From positions 4,216,001 to 4,280,000 of the forward strand of contig JAURUC010000001.1 of assembly GCA_030803735.1 (NCBI GenBank): a stretch of 64,000 nt of DNA, read 5' to 3'. The notes under the pieces were generated by a model, which made no database searches, was not told where the DNA came from, and worked only from the letters and a program-made list of their open reading frames with translations. Below, piece by piece: positions 7,486 through 16,292 of the stretch. Position 1 is the stretch's first letter. Each line of letters starts with the position of its first letter. The position numbers were made by a program, and so were the translations under genes. The stretch comes from Actinopolyspora lacussalsi. Lineage in GTDB: Bacteria > Actinomycetota > Actinomycetes > Mycobacteriales > Pseudonocardiaceae.

Positions 7486-8652
7486 ATGCGCGAGGCGGAG
7501 CACACCCTCGAAGGGCTCGTCGGGTTCGCTCGCGCGCTGCGCCATTCCGGGATGCGGTGTGGCCCAGCGCGGGTGCGTTCCTTCCTGGACGCCACCGAGC
7601 ACGTCGACTTCGCCGATCGTGATCAGCTGTACTGGGCGGGCAGGCTGACGCTGTGCTCGGACCCCGACGACCTGCCCCGCTTCGACGCGGCGTTCCACGC
7701 CTGGTTCGGCAGGCTGGTGGAGACGACCGAACTCCGGCAGGAACAGCGCAGACAGGTGCGTTCCCGTGCGCTGCCACTGGGCGGTGACGAGCCGGAGCCG
7801 GCCGAGTCGACCGAGGTCGAACAGCTCGCGGCCGCAGGTGACGTGGAAGTGCTGCACCGCCGTGACCTGGCCGAACTCGGCGAGGAGGAGCGCGCCCACC
7901 TGCGGCGGATGATCTCCTGGCTGGATCCGCGTCCGCCGCGCCGTCCCGCACTGCGTTGGCGCCGGGCGCGCGACGGGCGACTCGACCCCGGCGCGACCAT
8001 GCGGGCCATGATCCGAACCGGTGGGGAACCGGTGCGCCTGGTGCGGCGGACACGCGGTGATCGGCCGCGCAAGGTCGTGCTGCTGATCGATGTCTCGGGC
8101 TCGATGAGTCCTTACGCCGACGCGTTGCTGCGTTTCGCGCACGTGGTGGTGCGGGCAGCACCGGCCAGCACGGAGGTTTTCACCCTCGGTACCAGGCTCA
8201 CCCGGGTGACCAGGCAACTGCGGCAACGCGACCCGGAGTTCGCGCTGACCGCGGCCGGGCGGGCGGTACCGGACTTCTCCGGTGGTACGCGGCTGGGAAG
8301 CACGCTGCGCGCGTTCCTGGACCGGTGGGGGCAGCGCGGGGCCGCTCGGCAGGCGGTGGTGGTGCTGTTCTCGGACGGCTGGGAGCGCGGGGACACCGCC
8401 GAGCTCGCCGAGCAGATGATCAGACTGCGTAGGCTGGCACACGCGGTGCTGTGGGCCAACCCGCACGCTGGTCACGAGGGCTACGCCCCGGTGCAGTCCG
8501 GCATAGCGGCGGCGCTGCCGCATGTGGACGGGCTCGTCGCCGGGCACAGCCTCGCCGCGCTGCGTGAGCTGTGGCAACGGGTGCGAAGTTGTTCGGAGTC
8601 GGCCGCCACAGGCCGTCCCGCAGGCGATTCCGTGGAGGTGAGTGGTGCGTGA
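7486..8652 (+). CDS. VWA-domain protein, CoxE family
   Basis: This protein of about 388 residues has a complete MIDAS motif, DVSGSMSPY, at about residues 202-210 in a C-terminal VWA domain, with a later FSDGWERGD segment. The N-terminal half is helical and charged. CoxE-type proteins pair with a MoxR/CoxD ATPase to finish metal-cofactor assembly of Mo hydroxylases. The gene overlaps xdhC by a few bases and lies upstream of coxSLM, while its likely ATPase partner is 6 kb away at 461-1333. The start is uncertain: GTG 7471, GTG 7480 and ATG 7486 are all in frame with only a weak GTGAGG upstream. I chose ATG 7486. Confidence 0.88.
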   Translation: MREAEHTLEGLVGFARALRHSGMRCGPARVRSFLDATEHVDFADRDQLYWAGRLTLCSDPDDLPRFDAAFHAWFGRLVETTELRQEQRRQVRSRALPLGGDEPEPAESTEVEQLAAAGDVEVLHRRDLAELGEEERAHLRRMISWLDPRPPRRPALRWRRARDGRLDPGATMRAMIRTGGEPVRLVRRTRGDRPRKVVLLIDVSGSMSPYADALLRFAHVVVRAAPASTEVFTLGTRLTRVTRQLRQRDPEFALTAAGRAVPDFSGGTRLGSTLRAFLDRWGQRGAARQAVVVLFSDGWERGDTAELAEQMIRLRRLAHAVLWANPHAGHEGYAPVQSGIAAALPHVDGLVAGHSLAALRELWQRVRSCSESAATGRPAGDSVEVSGA

Positions 8653-9796
8653 CGTACTCGGTGCGCTCCGGCGGCACTGGGAGTCCGGCAGCCCCGTAGG
8701 GGTGGGCACCGTGGTGGCGACCTTTTCCTCGGCGCCGCGCGCGCCCGGCGCCGCCATGCTGGTCGACGGGGACGGCGAGGTCGCGGGCAGCGTTTCCGGA
8801 GGTTGCGTGGAAGGCGCGGTCTACGAAACGGCCGGTTCGGTGCTGGCCGGTGACCCGCCGACGCTGTCCCGCTACGGTGTCAGCGACGACGACGCGTTCG
8901 CGGTGGGACTGACCTGCGGCGGAATCATCGACGTCTTCGTGGAGCGCGTGGATCGCGAGTCCTTCCCCCGCTTCGACGAACTCGTCGACTCGGTGACGGC
9001 GGGTGAGCCGGTCGCCGTGGCGACCGTGATCGAGGCACCGGACGAGTTCCGGGTGGGCAGACGGGTCCTGGTGTGGCACGACCGTAGCGAGGGCGAGCTG
9101 GGGTCGGACCGGCTCGATGACGCGGTGGTGGACGACGCCAGGGGGATGCTGGCCACGGGCAGAACCGGGGTGTTGGAGTACGGTCCGGACGGGCAGCGGC
9201 GCGGCGAGGGGCTGCGGGTGTTCGTCAACTCCTTCGAGCCGCCACCCCGGATGCTGGTGTTCGGTGCCATCGATTTCGCGGCCGCCATGACCAGGGTGGG
9301 AGCCTTCCTGGGGTATCGGGTGACCGTGTGCGACGCCCGCCCGGTGTTCGCCACCTCCAGCAGGTTCCCGGACGCGCACGAGGTCGTGGTGGACTGGCCG
9401 CACCGCTACCTGGAGGCCGAGGCCCGGGCGGGGAGGTTGGATTCCCGCACCGCGGTGCTGGTGCTCACCCACGATCCGAAGTTCGACGTGCCGGTGCTGC
9501 GTGTCGCGCTGCGGCAGCCGTTGGCCTACGTCGGGGCCATGGGCTCGCGACGTACCCACCGCGACCGGCTCGAAAGGCTGCGTGCCGAAGGGGTGACGGA
9601 CTCCGAACTGGCCGCGCTGTCCTCGCCGCTGGGGCTCGACCTGGGGGCGCGCACCCCGGAGGAGACAGCCGTGTCCATCTCGGCCGAGCTGATCGCTTCC
9701 CGGTGGGGCGGAACCGGTCAGCGACTCTCCCGGCTGGAGGGGGCCATCCACCACGAGCCGGAGATGCCCGAACGTTCCCGGTCCGCCGAGCAGTAG
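8645..9796 (+). CDS. XdhC/CoxF-family Mo-cofactor maturation protein
   Basis: This 383-residue XdhC/CoxI family protein has the N-terminal XdhC domain (SSAPRAPGAAMLV, then GSVSGGCVEGAVYE, then LTCGGIIDVFVE) and a C-terminal Rossmann-like XdhC_C domain (AYVGAMGSRRTHRDR, then LGARTPEETAVSISAEL). XdhC proteins bind molybdenum cofactor and promote its sulfuration and insertion into xanthine dehydrogenase-family enzymes. That fits the coxSLM genes downstream. GGAGG at 8634-8638 lies six bases before GTG 8645. GTG 8642 is the alternative. It overlaps the VWA gene, indicating coupled expression. Confidence 0.93.
   Translation: MRDVLGALRRHWESGSPVGVGTVVATFSSAPRAPGAAMLVDGDGEVAGSVSGGCVEGAVYETAGSVLAGDPPTLSRYGVSDDDAFAVGLTCGGIIDVFVERVDRESFPRFDELVDSVTAGEPVAVATVIEAPDEFRVGRRVLVWHDRSEGELGSDRLDDAVVDDARGMLATGRTGVLEYGPDGQRRGEGLRVFVNSFEPPPRMLVFGAIDFAAAMTRVGAFLGYRVTVCDARPVFATSSRFPDAHEVVVDWPHRYLEAEARAGRLDSRTAVLVLTHDPKFDVPVLRVALRQPLAYVGAMGSRRTHRDRLERLRAEGVTDSELAALSSPLGLDLGARTPEETAVSISAELIASRWGGTGQRLSRLEGAIHHEPEMPERSRSAEQ
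8653..8690. other. Overlap region between coxE-like and xdhC genes
   Basis: The two reading frames share 8645-8652, and the VWA gene's ribosome-binding region for xdhC (GGAGG at 8634-8638) lies within its own last codons. This is a normal coupled junction, with no extra gene. Confidence 0.4.
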
Positions 9797-9821
9797 GAGT
9801 CGGCAGAACCTGTCGGACTCC
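9796..9821. terminator. Weak hairpin between convergent xdhC and lexA
   Basis: An imperfect inverted repeat (GGAGTCGGCAG against CTGTCGGACTCC) starts at the last base of the xdhC stop codon. It could terminate either gene. No T-run is present. Confidence 0.3.
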
Positions 9822-9882
9822 AGTGGGCCTGCCGGGCTCGTGCGGTCCGGTCGAGTCTCACCGGGCGGCCTAGCCGCTCGGC

Positions 9883-10536
9883 TCAGACGCTGCGCAGCAC
9901 CGATACCACGATGCCGAGGACCGCGGCGTCGTCGCCGTCGATCACTTCGTGGGCCGGGTTGCGCGGTTCGAGCAGCACGTGGCCGCCGCGGCGGCGGTAG
10001 ACCTTGACCGTGGCCTCCTCGTCGAGCATCGCCGCGACGATCTGACCCGAGTGCGCCTCGGGCTGCTGGCGCACCACGACCACGTCGTCGTGATTGATCC
10101 CGGCCTCGATCATCGAGTCGCCCCTGACCCGCAGGGCGAACACGGTGCCGCGTGCGGCGAACTCCCGTGGCAGCGTGAGTACGTCGTCGACGTGCTCCTC
10201 GGCGGTGATCGGGGTGCCCGCGGCGATATCGCCGACCACCGGGACGCTCACCCGGTCGCCGCTCGGCTCCCTCGTCGGGGAGTCACCCAGGAACATGCGC
10301 ACGTCGATCGGTCGCGAGACCGTGGTTCCGCGCCGCAGGAAGCCCTTCCACTCCAGGCTCGCCAGGTGCTTCGAGACCGAGGACGAGGACCGCAGCCCCA
10401 CGGCGTCACCGATCTCGCGCGTGCTCGGTGAGTACCCGTGTTCCACCACCCAGTCCCGGATCGCGGCCAGGATGCGCCGCTGGCGTGGTGGCAGGGTGGA
10501 GGTGTCCGGGTGGTCGAGATCGTCGTAGGTGGTCAC
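9883..10536 (-). CDS. lexA: SOS repressor LexA
   Basis: This 217-residue LexA has an N-terminal winged helix-turn-helix (about residues 15-70; YSPSTREIGDAVGLRS recognition region) and a C-terminal S24 autoprotease. The scissile bond is Ala106-Gly107 in GDIAAGTP. The catalytic residues are Ser141 (RGDSM) and Lys178 (ATVKVY). It represses DNA-repair genes until RecA filaments trigger self-cleavage. The start is GTG 10534-10536. I find no GAAC-N4-GTTC SOS box between its start and the divergent toxin-antitoxin operon, although lexA is normally self-regulated. The first copy of the 109-bp repeat lies 27 bp upstream. Confidence 0.97.
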   Translation of the reverse strand: MTTYDDLDHPDTSTLPPRQRRILAAIRDWVVEHGYSPSTREIGDAVGLRSSSSVSKHLASLEWKGFLRRGTTVSRPIDVRMFLGDSPTREPSGDRVSVPVVGDIAAGTPITAEEHVDDVLTLPREFAARGTVFALRVRGDSMIEAGINHDDVVVVRQQPEAHSGQIVAAMLDEEATVKVYRRRGGHVLLEPRNPAHEVIDGDDAAVLGIVVSVLRSV

Positions 10537-10562
10537 GGGCGTAGATGGTAGACGCGGGCCCG

Positions 10563-10671
10563 GCCGATTCGATCACCGGTGTGCCGGGGCGGCCGTCGGG
10601 CGGAGCATCGTCACCCTGCCGTGTAAAGGGGGTTCGGGTGGGGGCGGCGTCGATTTCTCGCGAAATCGCCG
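10563..10671 (+). repeat. 109-bp direct repeat, left copy, containing palindrome (d)
   Basis: This block is repeated at 11780-11888 with one mismatch (TAA versus TGA near its middle). It begins GCCGATTCGATCACCGGTGT and ends with the family palindrome GTCGATTTCTCGCGAAATCG (10649-10668). The two copies bracket the antitoxin-toxin genes exactly. Confidence 0.95.
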
Positions 10672-10754
10672 GTGTTGGGGGAAGTGCCATTGCGTTTGTT
10701 TCGTTTGTTGCGGATAATGCGATTGTATCGACTCGCAGGAAGGGTGTGATCGTG

Positions 10755-11207
10755 ATGTCGCAGTCGATGCTCGACTCCGTGCAGCCGAGTGAGCCGGACC
10801 GCGAAACGGCGGTGGCGGCGTTACCGCGGGTACGGCACTACCTGAACACGCACGATCACTCCACGGTGCGGTTGACGGTCGACGACTTCGAACGGGAAGA
10901 ACTGGTCGTACCGCGTTCAGCGGTGAGGCTCTTCGAACGGATCCTCGCCTACATGGCAGCGGGCGCCGGCACTTCGATCGTTCCGACGAACGAGGAGCTC
11001 ACCACTCAGGAGGCCGCGAATCTGCTCAACGTGTCCAGGCCGCATCTGATCGGGTTGCTGGAAGCCGAGAAGATCTACTACCGCATGGTCGGTACCCATC
11101 GTCGGGTGAACGTCGAGTCGTTGTTGGAGTACATGCGCCGTGATGACCACGACCGGCGTTCGGCGGCCGATGAGCTCACCCGGCTGAGTCAGGACATGGG
11201 AGTGTGA
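10755..11207 (+). CDS. Excisionase-like HTH antitoxin of a PIN toxin-antitoxin pair
   Basis: This 150-residue DNA-binding protein has a MerR/excisionase-type helix-turn-helix near the middle (about residues 78-120), with TTQEAANLLNVSRPHLIG followed by YYRMVGTHRRVNVESLLEY. The N-terminal part is variable. Such proteins are antitoxins for PIN-domain ribonucleases. They bind the toxin and repress their own promoter. ATG 10755 was chosen because the family-like MSQSML start follows an A/T-rich promoter region and AGGAAGGG at 10738-10745. The toxin gene follows without a gap. Confidence 0.88.
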   Translation: MSQSMLDSVQPSEPDRETAVAALPRVRHYLNTHDHSTVRLTVDDFEREELVVPRSAVRLFERILAYMAAGAGTSIVPTNEELTTQEAANLLNVSRPHLIGLLEAEKIYYRMVGTHRRVNVESLLEYMRRDDHDRRSAADELTRLSQDMGV

Positions 11208-11759
11208 GTGTCCTTCGTCGTTGTCTACGACGCGAACGTTCTCTACGGCAGCATTCCGCGGGATCTGCTGATTCGAGTCGCGCAAGCCGGGTTGGTTCAG
11301 GCCAAATGGACGCATACGATCCTCGACGAGGTGTTCGACAACCTCGTGATCAATCGGCCCGAGTTGGATCGCGAGAGACTTTCGCGAACCAGGCAGCTGA
11401 TGCTCGAGTCGGTTCGTGACTGCCTGATCGAGGATTACGAACCTCTGGTCGAGGTCGTCGAATTGCCCGACAAGAACGATCGGCATGTACTGGCCGCGGC
11501 CATCAAAGCTCGCGCCCAGGTGATCGTGACGAACAACCTCGGTGATTTCCCCTCGGATGTACTGGCGAGGTGGGATATCGAGCCCAAGACGGCCGACGCT
11601 TTCCTGGCCGATCAGGTCCATCTCGACAAGTCCAAGGTTTTCGGAGCGATCCAGCGTATGGCCGATGCCTATCGGAATCCGCCCATGACCACCGATGATC
11701 TGATTCGCAGGCTCGACGAGCAGGGGCTGGTGGAAACGGTGGCGGCACTGCGGATCTGA
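11208..11759 (+). CDS. PIN-domain ribonuclease toxin
   Basis: This 183-residue PIN-domain protein is the predicted toxin, a metal-dependent endoribonuclease. The acidic residues expected at the active site are Asp8 (VYDANVLY), Glu41 (LDEVFDN), Asp91 (KNDRHVLAAAI) and Asp113 (NNLGDFP). The C-terminal 65 residues form an extra helical region ending LRRLDEQGLVETVAALRI-like. GTG 11208 directly follows the antitoxin TGA, so the pair is translationally coupled. The cassette lies between lexA and the cox genes and is bounded by 109-bp direct repeats, which suggests insertion or exchange by recombination. Confidence 0.9.
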   Translation: MSFVVVYDANVLYGSIPRDLLIRVAQAGLVQAKWTHTILDEVFDNLVINRPELDRERLSRTRQLMLESVRDCLIEDYEPLVEVVELPDKNDRHVLAAAIKARAQVIVTNNLGDFPSDVLARWDIEPKTADAFLADQVHLDKSKVFGAIQRMADAYRNPPMTTDDLIRRLDEQGLVETVAALRI

Positions 11760-11779
11760 ACTCACCCGGGGCCGGTGAA

Positions 11780-11888
11780 GCCGATTCGATCACCGGTGTG
11801 CCGGGGCGGCCGTCGGGCGGAGCATCGTCACCCTGCCGTGTGAAGGGGGTTCGGGTGGGGGCGGCGTCGATTTCTCGCGAAATCGCCG
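11780..11888 (+). repeat. 109-bp direct repeat, right copy, containing palindrome (e)
   Basis: It is 108/109 identical to 10563-10671 and starts 20 bp after the toxin stop codon. Palindrome copy (e) occupies 11866-11888. About 65 bp further right, ATTGTGTCGAGTCGCAA (11954-11970) resembles ATTGTATCGACTCGCAG (10722-10738) in the antitoxin promoter, so weaker homology may extend past the repeat. Confidence 0.95.
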
Positions 11889-12290
11889 CTCACCTGATCG
11901 TGTCGCTCAAACCGTGTGTCGCTACCCGGGTGCGGTGCGTGCTCTTCGGGATCATTGTGTCGAGTCGCAAGGGGCTTGCCTCGCCGCCCTGGGCGTAGCA
12001 GCCTCGAAAGTGTGACAGCAGTCACTGCCGAGAGGTGCTTTCGCGATGGTTCGGTTGCTCGGGCCGCTCGGCCGAAGCGGGCCGGGCGCTACCTCGTGCT
12101 CGTGGGCGTGCTCGTGCGCTCGGGAGTGCTCGCGAGCGGTCGCCGCCGCGCCGCGCCGCGGTTCGCCGTCCGCCGGTTCCCACGTGGCGAAGCGTTCCCG
12201 TGATTACGTGCCGAACCTTCCGAAGGAACCCCGAGGCGTCGTCCCCACGCGTGTCCGCACCATGCGGGCAGGCTCCGTGAAGGAGGCCCG
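11889..12290. other. Intergenic region upstream of the cox genes
   Basis: About 400 bp hold a CRP-type site (12011-12026) and probably the coxSLMG promoter. A short plus-strand open frame (12046-12303) is Arg/Ser/Ala-rich without codon bias and is not called. Confidence 0.55.
12011..12026 (+). promoter_or_regulatory. CRP/GlxR-type binding site upstream of coxS
   Basis: TGTGACAGCAGTCACT matches the CRP-family consensus TGTGA-N6-TCACA at nine of ten defined bases. It is 265 bp upstream of coxS. CRP/GlxR proteins control carbon and energy genes in actinobacteria. Confidence 0.55.
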
Positions 12291-12854
12291 ATGCCGCGCA
12301 TAACCGTCGAGGTCGACGGAACCACCTATACCGACGAGGTACAGGCCAGAACGCTGCTCGTGCAGTACCTGCGTGATCAGCTCGGCAAGGTCGGCACCGT
12401 CGTCGGTTGCGACACCAGCAACTGTGGTGCCTGCACGGTCCATATGGACGGGAGCAGCGTGAAGTCCTGCTCGGTACTGGCCGTGCAGGCCGACGGGCAC
12501 GAGGTCACCACCGTCGAGTCTCTCTCCCGCGACGGGCAACTGCACCCGATGCAGCGGGCGTTCCACGACAACCACGCCCTGCAGTGCGGATTCTGCACGC
12601 CGGGAATGATCATGCAGGCGTTGGACCTGCTCGCCGAGAACCCCGACCCCGACGACGAGCAGATCCGCGAGGGGCTGGAGGGCAACCTCTGCCGGTGCAC
12701 CGGCTACCAGAACATCGTGCGTGCCGTGCGTGATGCCTCCCAGCGGATGCGGGCAGGCGCGGGGCCCGCGATGGAACACTCCGGAGAGACTCCGGCCCCG
12801 CGCACCTCGACCGAACAGACCACCCAACAGCGGGTAGCCGGAGGACAGTCATGA
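12291..12854 (+). CDS. coxS: Mo hydroxylase [2Fe-2S] small subunit (CoxS family)
   Basis: This 187-residue iron-sulfur subunit belongs to a xanthine dehydrogenase/CO dehydrogenase-type enzyme. It carries electrons from the Mo site to FAD. The N-terminal ferredoxin-like domain has [12 protein letters not shown] plus a further Cys (KSCS). The C-terminal helical domain has CGFCTPGM and LCRCTGYQN. The length is slightly above the usual 155-165 owing to a Pro/Thr-rich tail after about residue 150. GGAGG lies just before the ATG. The gene overlaps coxL by four bases (ATGA). The complex is cytoplasmic or peripheral to the membrane. Confidence 0.95.
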   Translation: MPRITVEVDGTTYTDEVQARTLLVQYLRDQLGKVGTVVGCDTSNCGACTVHMDGSSVKSCSVLAVQADGHEVTTVESLSRDGQLHPMQRAFHDNHALQCGFCTPGMIMQALDLLAENPDPDDEQIREGLEGNLCRCTGYQNIVRAVRDASQRMRAGAGPAMEHSGETPAPRTSTEQTTQQRVAGGQS

Positions 12855-15319
12855 CCGCCACACCGGTGAGTCCCACCGAGTCGGAACTCGGTCGTTCCCG
12901 CAAGCGCAAGGAAGACGCACGCCTGGTCACCGGCAGAACGCGCTGGACGGACAACATGACCGTCCCCGGGATGCTGCACATGGCGGTGCTGCGCAGCCCG
13001 GTCGCGCACGCCCGCATCACCTCCGTCGACACCTCCGAGGCACGGCGCATGCCCGGGGTGCAGGCCGTGGTCACCGGTTCCGACATCGCCCAACGGCAGG
13101 GCAGCCTGCCGTGCGCCTGGCCGGTCACCGAGGACATGAAGGCCCCGCCCGCACCCGCCATGGCGGTGGACACCGTCAACTTCGCGGGCGAGGCGGTGGC
13201 CATGGTCGCCGCCCGCAGCGCCGCCGAGGCACGCGACGCGCTCGACGCCATCGACATCGACTACGAGGACCTCGACGTGGTGCTCGACATCGAGTCGGCC
13301 GCCCGGGACGACTCGCCGCTGGTGCACGAGGACCTCGGCACCAACCGCAACGCCACGTGGACCTTCGACTCGGCCGAGGCCGGGACCGGCGGTGACGTGG
13401 ACGCGGCGCTGCGCGAGGCCGACATCCGGCTGGATCGCACCTTCCGGCAGCAGCGGCTGATCCCGGCCTTCATGGAACCCCGTTCGGTACTGGCCGATCC
13501 GACCGGCGAGCAGTACACGATGTACTCGGCCACGCAGGTTCCGCACATCCTGCGCACCATGCTCGCCATGACGCTGGGAACCCCCGAGCAGAAGATCCGG
13601 GTGATCGCCCCCGACGTCGGCGGTGGATTCGGTGGCAAACTCCAGGTCACGCCCGAAGAGATCCTGACCTTCCTGCTCGCCGAGCAACTCGGACGGCCGG
13701 TCAAGTGGACCGAGTCCCGCTCGGAGACCATGGTGGCGGGGCACCACGGACGTGACCAGGTGCAGCGACTCTCGCTGGCGGCGCGCTCGGACGGCACCGT
13801 CACCGGTCTCGACGTGAAGCTGCTCGCCGACATGGGTGCCTATCTGCGGTTGGTCACTCCCGGGGTGCCGATACTCGGCGCGCTGATGTTCAACGCGATC
13901 TACAAGTTCCCGGCCTACCGGTTCAGCTGCACCAACGTGTTCACCAACAAGACGCCGACCGACGCCTACCGCGGCGCGGGACGTCCGGAGGCGACCTTCG
14001 CCATCGAGCGCATGATGGACGAACTCGCGGCGGAGCTCGACATGGACCCGCTGGAGGTCCGCCGCAGGAACTGGATCGGCCACGACGAGTTCCCGTACAC
14101 CACCGTCGCCGGGCTGACCTACGACTCGGGCAACTACGAGGTCGCCACCGACCGCGCGATGGAGATGTTCGGTTACCAGCAGCTGCGCGACGAGCAGCTG
14201 CGACGCAGGCAGTCCGACGACACCGTCCAGCTGGGTATCGGGATCTCCACCTTCACCGAGATGTGCGGGTTGGCTCCCTCCAGGGTGCTGGGGTCGTTGT
14301 CCTACGGGGCGGGCGGCTGGGAGAACTCCCAGGTGCGCGTGCTGCCCACCGGCAAGGTCGAGGTGGTCACGGGAACCTCGCCACACGGCCAGAGTCACGT
14401 GACCTCGTGGAGCCAGATCGTCGCCGACCGGCTGGGAGTGCCGTTCGACGACGTGGAGGTGCTGCACGGGGACACCCAGAGCTCACCGCGCGGACTGGAC
14501 ACCTACGGGTCGCGCTCGCTCACCGTCGGCGGCATCGCCGCCGTGCACGCCGCCGACAAGGTGATCGACAAGGCCAGGCGGATCGCGGCGCACATGCTGG
14601 AGTGCTCCGAGGACGACCTCGACTTCGCCGGCGGCAGGTTCGCCGTGCGGGGGACCGACAAGGGCATGGCGATCACCGACGTGGCGCTGGCCGCGTTCAC
14701 CGCGCACGACCTTCCCGAGGGCGTGGAGCCCAATCTGGACGCTGAGGCGAACTTCGACCCGGAGAACTTCTCGTTCCCGCACGGCACGCACCTCTGCGCC
14801 GCGGAGGTGGACACCGGGACCGGGGCGGTGCGGATCAGGTCGTACGTGTGCGTGGACGACGTGGGCAGCGTGGTCAACCCGATGATCGTGGAGGGGCAGG
14901 TGCACGGCGGCCTCGCGCAGGGCATCGCCCAGGCCCTGTACGAGGAGGCCGTCTACGACGACGACGGCACGCTGACCACGGCCACCTTCGCCGACTACCT
15001 GGTGCCTTCGGCGGTGGATCTGCCGGAGTTCCACACCGGCCGCACCGAGACCGACGCCACCTCGAACCCGCTGGGTGTGAAGGGGGTCGGTGAGGCGGGC
15101 ACCATCGCGTCGACCCCGGCGGTGGTCAACGCCGTGGTCGACGCACTCCGCCATTACGGAGTGAACGACGTGCGGATGCCGTGCTCACCGCAGCGGGTCT
15201 GGCGCGCGCTGACCGGTGCCCGAGCCGGTTCCTCGACCGGGGCGGAGTCCGGCGGCGGACTCGGATCGATCGACAGCGGTGGCGGTTTCGCCACCGGAGC
15301 GAGCGGAGGTGCGCGGTGA
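12851..15319 (+). CDS. coxL: Mo hydroxylase large (catalytic) subunit, form II CoxL type
   Basis: This 822-residue molybdopterin-binding subunit has an intact aldehyde oxidase/xanthine dehydrogenase a/b-hammerhead domain (about 20-140) and the Mo-binding domains, with GGGFGGK (about 257-263), AYRGAGR (about 372-378) and a GVGEAG block with the catalytic Glu near the end. The motif AYRGAGR marks form II. True form I CO dehydrogenase has AYXCSFR with the Cu-binding Cys. The substrate is therefore uncertain: an aldehyde, purine or other aromatic is as likely as CO. The C-terminal 40 residues are Gly/Ser-rich. It overlaps coxM by a GTGA junction. Confidence 0.95.
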   Translation: MTATPVSPTESELGRSRKRKEDARLVTGRTRWTDNMTVPGMLHMAVLRSPVAHARITSVDTSEARRMPGVQAVVTGSDIAQRQGSLPCAWPVTEDMKAPPAPAMAVDTVNFAGEAVAMVAARSAAEARDALDAIDIDYEDLDVVLDIESAARDDSPLVHEDLGTNRNATWTFDSAEAGTGGDVDAALREADIRLDRTFRQQRLIPAFMEPRSVLADPTGEQYTMYSATQVPHILRTMLAMTLGTPEQKIRVIAPDVGGGFGGKLQVTPEEILTFLLAEQLGRPVKWTESRSETMVAGHHGRDQVQRLSLAARSDGTVTGLDVKLLADMGAYLRLVTPGVPILGALMFNAIYKFPAYRFSCTNVFTNKTPTDAYRGAGRPEATFAIERMMDELAAELDMDPLEVRRRNWIGHDEFPYTTVAGLTYDSGNYEVATDRAMEMFGYQQLRDEQLRRRQSDDTVQLGIGISTFTEMCGLAPSRVLGSLSYGAGGWENSQVRVLPTGKVEVVTGTSPHGQSHVTSWSQIVADRLGVPFDDVEVLHGDTQSSPRGLDTYGSRSLTVGGIAAVHAADKVIDKARRIAAHMLECSEDDLDFAGGRFAVRGTDKGMAITDVALAAFTAHDLPEGVEPNLDAEANFDPENFSFPHGTHLCAAEVDTGTGAVRIRSYVCVDDVGSVVNPMIVEGQVHGGLAQGIAQALYEEAVYDDDGTLTTATFADYLVPSAVDLPEFHTGRTETDATSNPLGVKGVGEAGTIASTPAVVNAVVDALRHYGVNDVRMPCSPQRVWRALTGARAGSSTGAESGGGLGSIDSGGGFATGASGGAR

Positions 15320-16170
15320 TTCCAGCCGAGTTCGAGTACGTGGCACCGTCCACGGTGGAGGAAGCGGTACGGACGCTGGACGGGGCCGGCGACGACGCCA
15401 AGGTGCTGGCGGGCGGCCAGAGCCTGTTGCCGGTGCTGCGGATGCGGATGGCCGACCCCGGTCTTGTCGTCGACCTCGGCGGGATTCCCGAGACGAAGGG
15501 GGTCCGCGAGGACGGTGACGCGCTGGTGATCGGGGCGATGACCAGCCATCACGAGGTGATGCGTTCCGACCTGGTGCGACAGCACGCCGAACTGGTGGCG
15601 CTGGCCACCCGTACCGTGGCCGATCCCCAGGTGCGCCATCGCGGCACCTTCGGCGGTTCGCTGGCCCACGCGGATCCGGCGGGTGATCTGCCCGCTCCCG
15701 TGCTGGCCATGGACGCGGAGATGGTGATCGCCGGGCCGGGCGGCAGGCGGACCGTGCCCGCGGCCGAGTTCTTCGTGGACTACTTCACCACCGCGCTGGA
15801 GGCCAACGAAGTGCTGGTCGAGGTGCGGCTACCCAAGTACACGGGTTGGCGGGCGCACTACGAGAAGTTCAACCGTGTCGCCCAGGCGTGGTCGGTCGTG
15901 GGAGTGGCGGCCACCCTCCTGGTACGGGACGGAACCGTGGCACAGGCACGGGTGGGGTTGACGAACATGGGCGCCACGCCGGTGCGGGTACGCGGGGTGG
16001 AGCAGGCCCTGCTCGGCTCACCGCCCAGCGGGGAGGCCATCCGGCAGGCGGCCGCGCACGCCACGGAAGGCACCCAGGCCGGCAGCGACGCCAGCGCGGA
16101 GGCCGACTACCGCGAACACCTCGCCGAGGTACTGACCGGCAGGGCGCTGACCACGGCGGCCGGTGGGTAG
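15316..16170 (+). CDS. coxM: Mo hydroxylase FAD-binding medium subunit (CoxM family)
   Basis: This 284-residue FAD subunit has the FAD-binding PCMH-type loops AGGQSLLPVLRMR (about 32-44) and TFGGSLAHADPAGDLPA, then a C-terminal CO dehydrogenase flavoprotein domain. It passes electrons from the [2Fe-2S] centres to an acceptor such as quinone. It starts at GTG 15316 in a GTGA overlap with coxL, which fixes the start and indicates translational coupling. The order S-L-M differs from the M-S-L order of classical CO dehydrogenase operons. Confidence 0.95.
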   Translation: MIPAEFEYVAPSTVEEAVRTLDGAGDDAKVLAGGQSLLPVLRMRMADPGLVVDLGGIPETKGVREDGDALVIGAMTSHHEVMRSDLVRQHAELVALATRTVADPQVRHRGTFGGSLAHADPAGDLPAPVLAMDAEMVIAGPGGRRTVPAAEFFVDYFTTALEANEVLVEVRLPKYTGWRAHYEKFNRVAQAWSVVGVAATLLVRDGTVAQARVGLTNMGATPVRVRGVEQALLGSPPSGEAIRQAAAHATEGTQAGSDASAEADYREHLAEVLTGRALTTAAGG

Positions 16171-16292
16171 ACGCGGCTGTTCGGTTCGACGTGGGGGCTC
16201 CGGATCGCGGGACCCGAGCCCCCACTGTTCGGCACCTTCCCGGCGCGCGGCCCAACGGTTCGTAACCGGAAGTGATACGAGTAGGAGGAGCA

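Noticed and set aside
6295-8757. 820-codon minus-strand open frame
   Set aside because: It lies opposite purU, the VWA gene and XdhC, and has the low-complexity His/Arg/Gly/Gln composition typical of antisense frames in G/C-rich DNA.
10563-11888. Insertion sequence or integron cassette
   Set aside because: There is no transposase or integrase, and the repeats are direct, not inverted. Kept only as repeats around a toxin-antitoxin pair.
12046-12303. Plus-strand 85-codon open frame
   Set aside because: Arg/Ser/Cys/Ala-rich, no ribosome binding site, and it overlaps the coxS start. Treated as non-coding.
12704-14467. 587-codon minus-strand open frame over coxL
   Set aside because: Antisense shadow of a well-supported catalytic subunit; no ribosome binding site or recognisable domain.
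12851-15319. Reading CoxL as a true (form I) CO dehydrogenase
   Set aside because: The active-site loop is AYRGAGR, which lacks the Cu-binding Cys of AYXCSFR.
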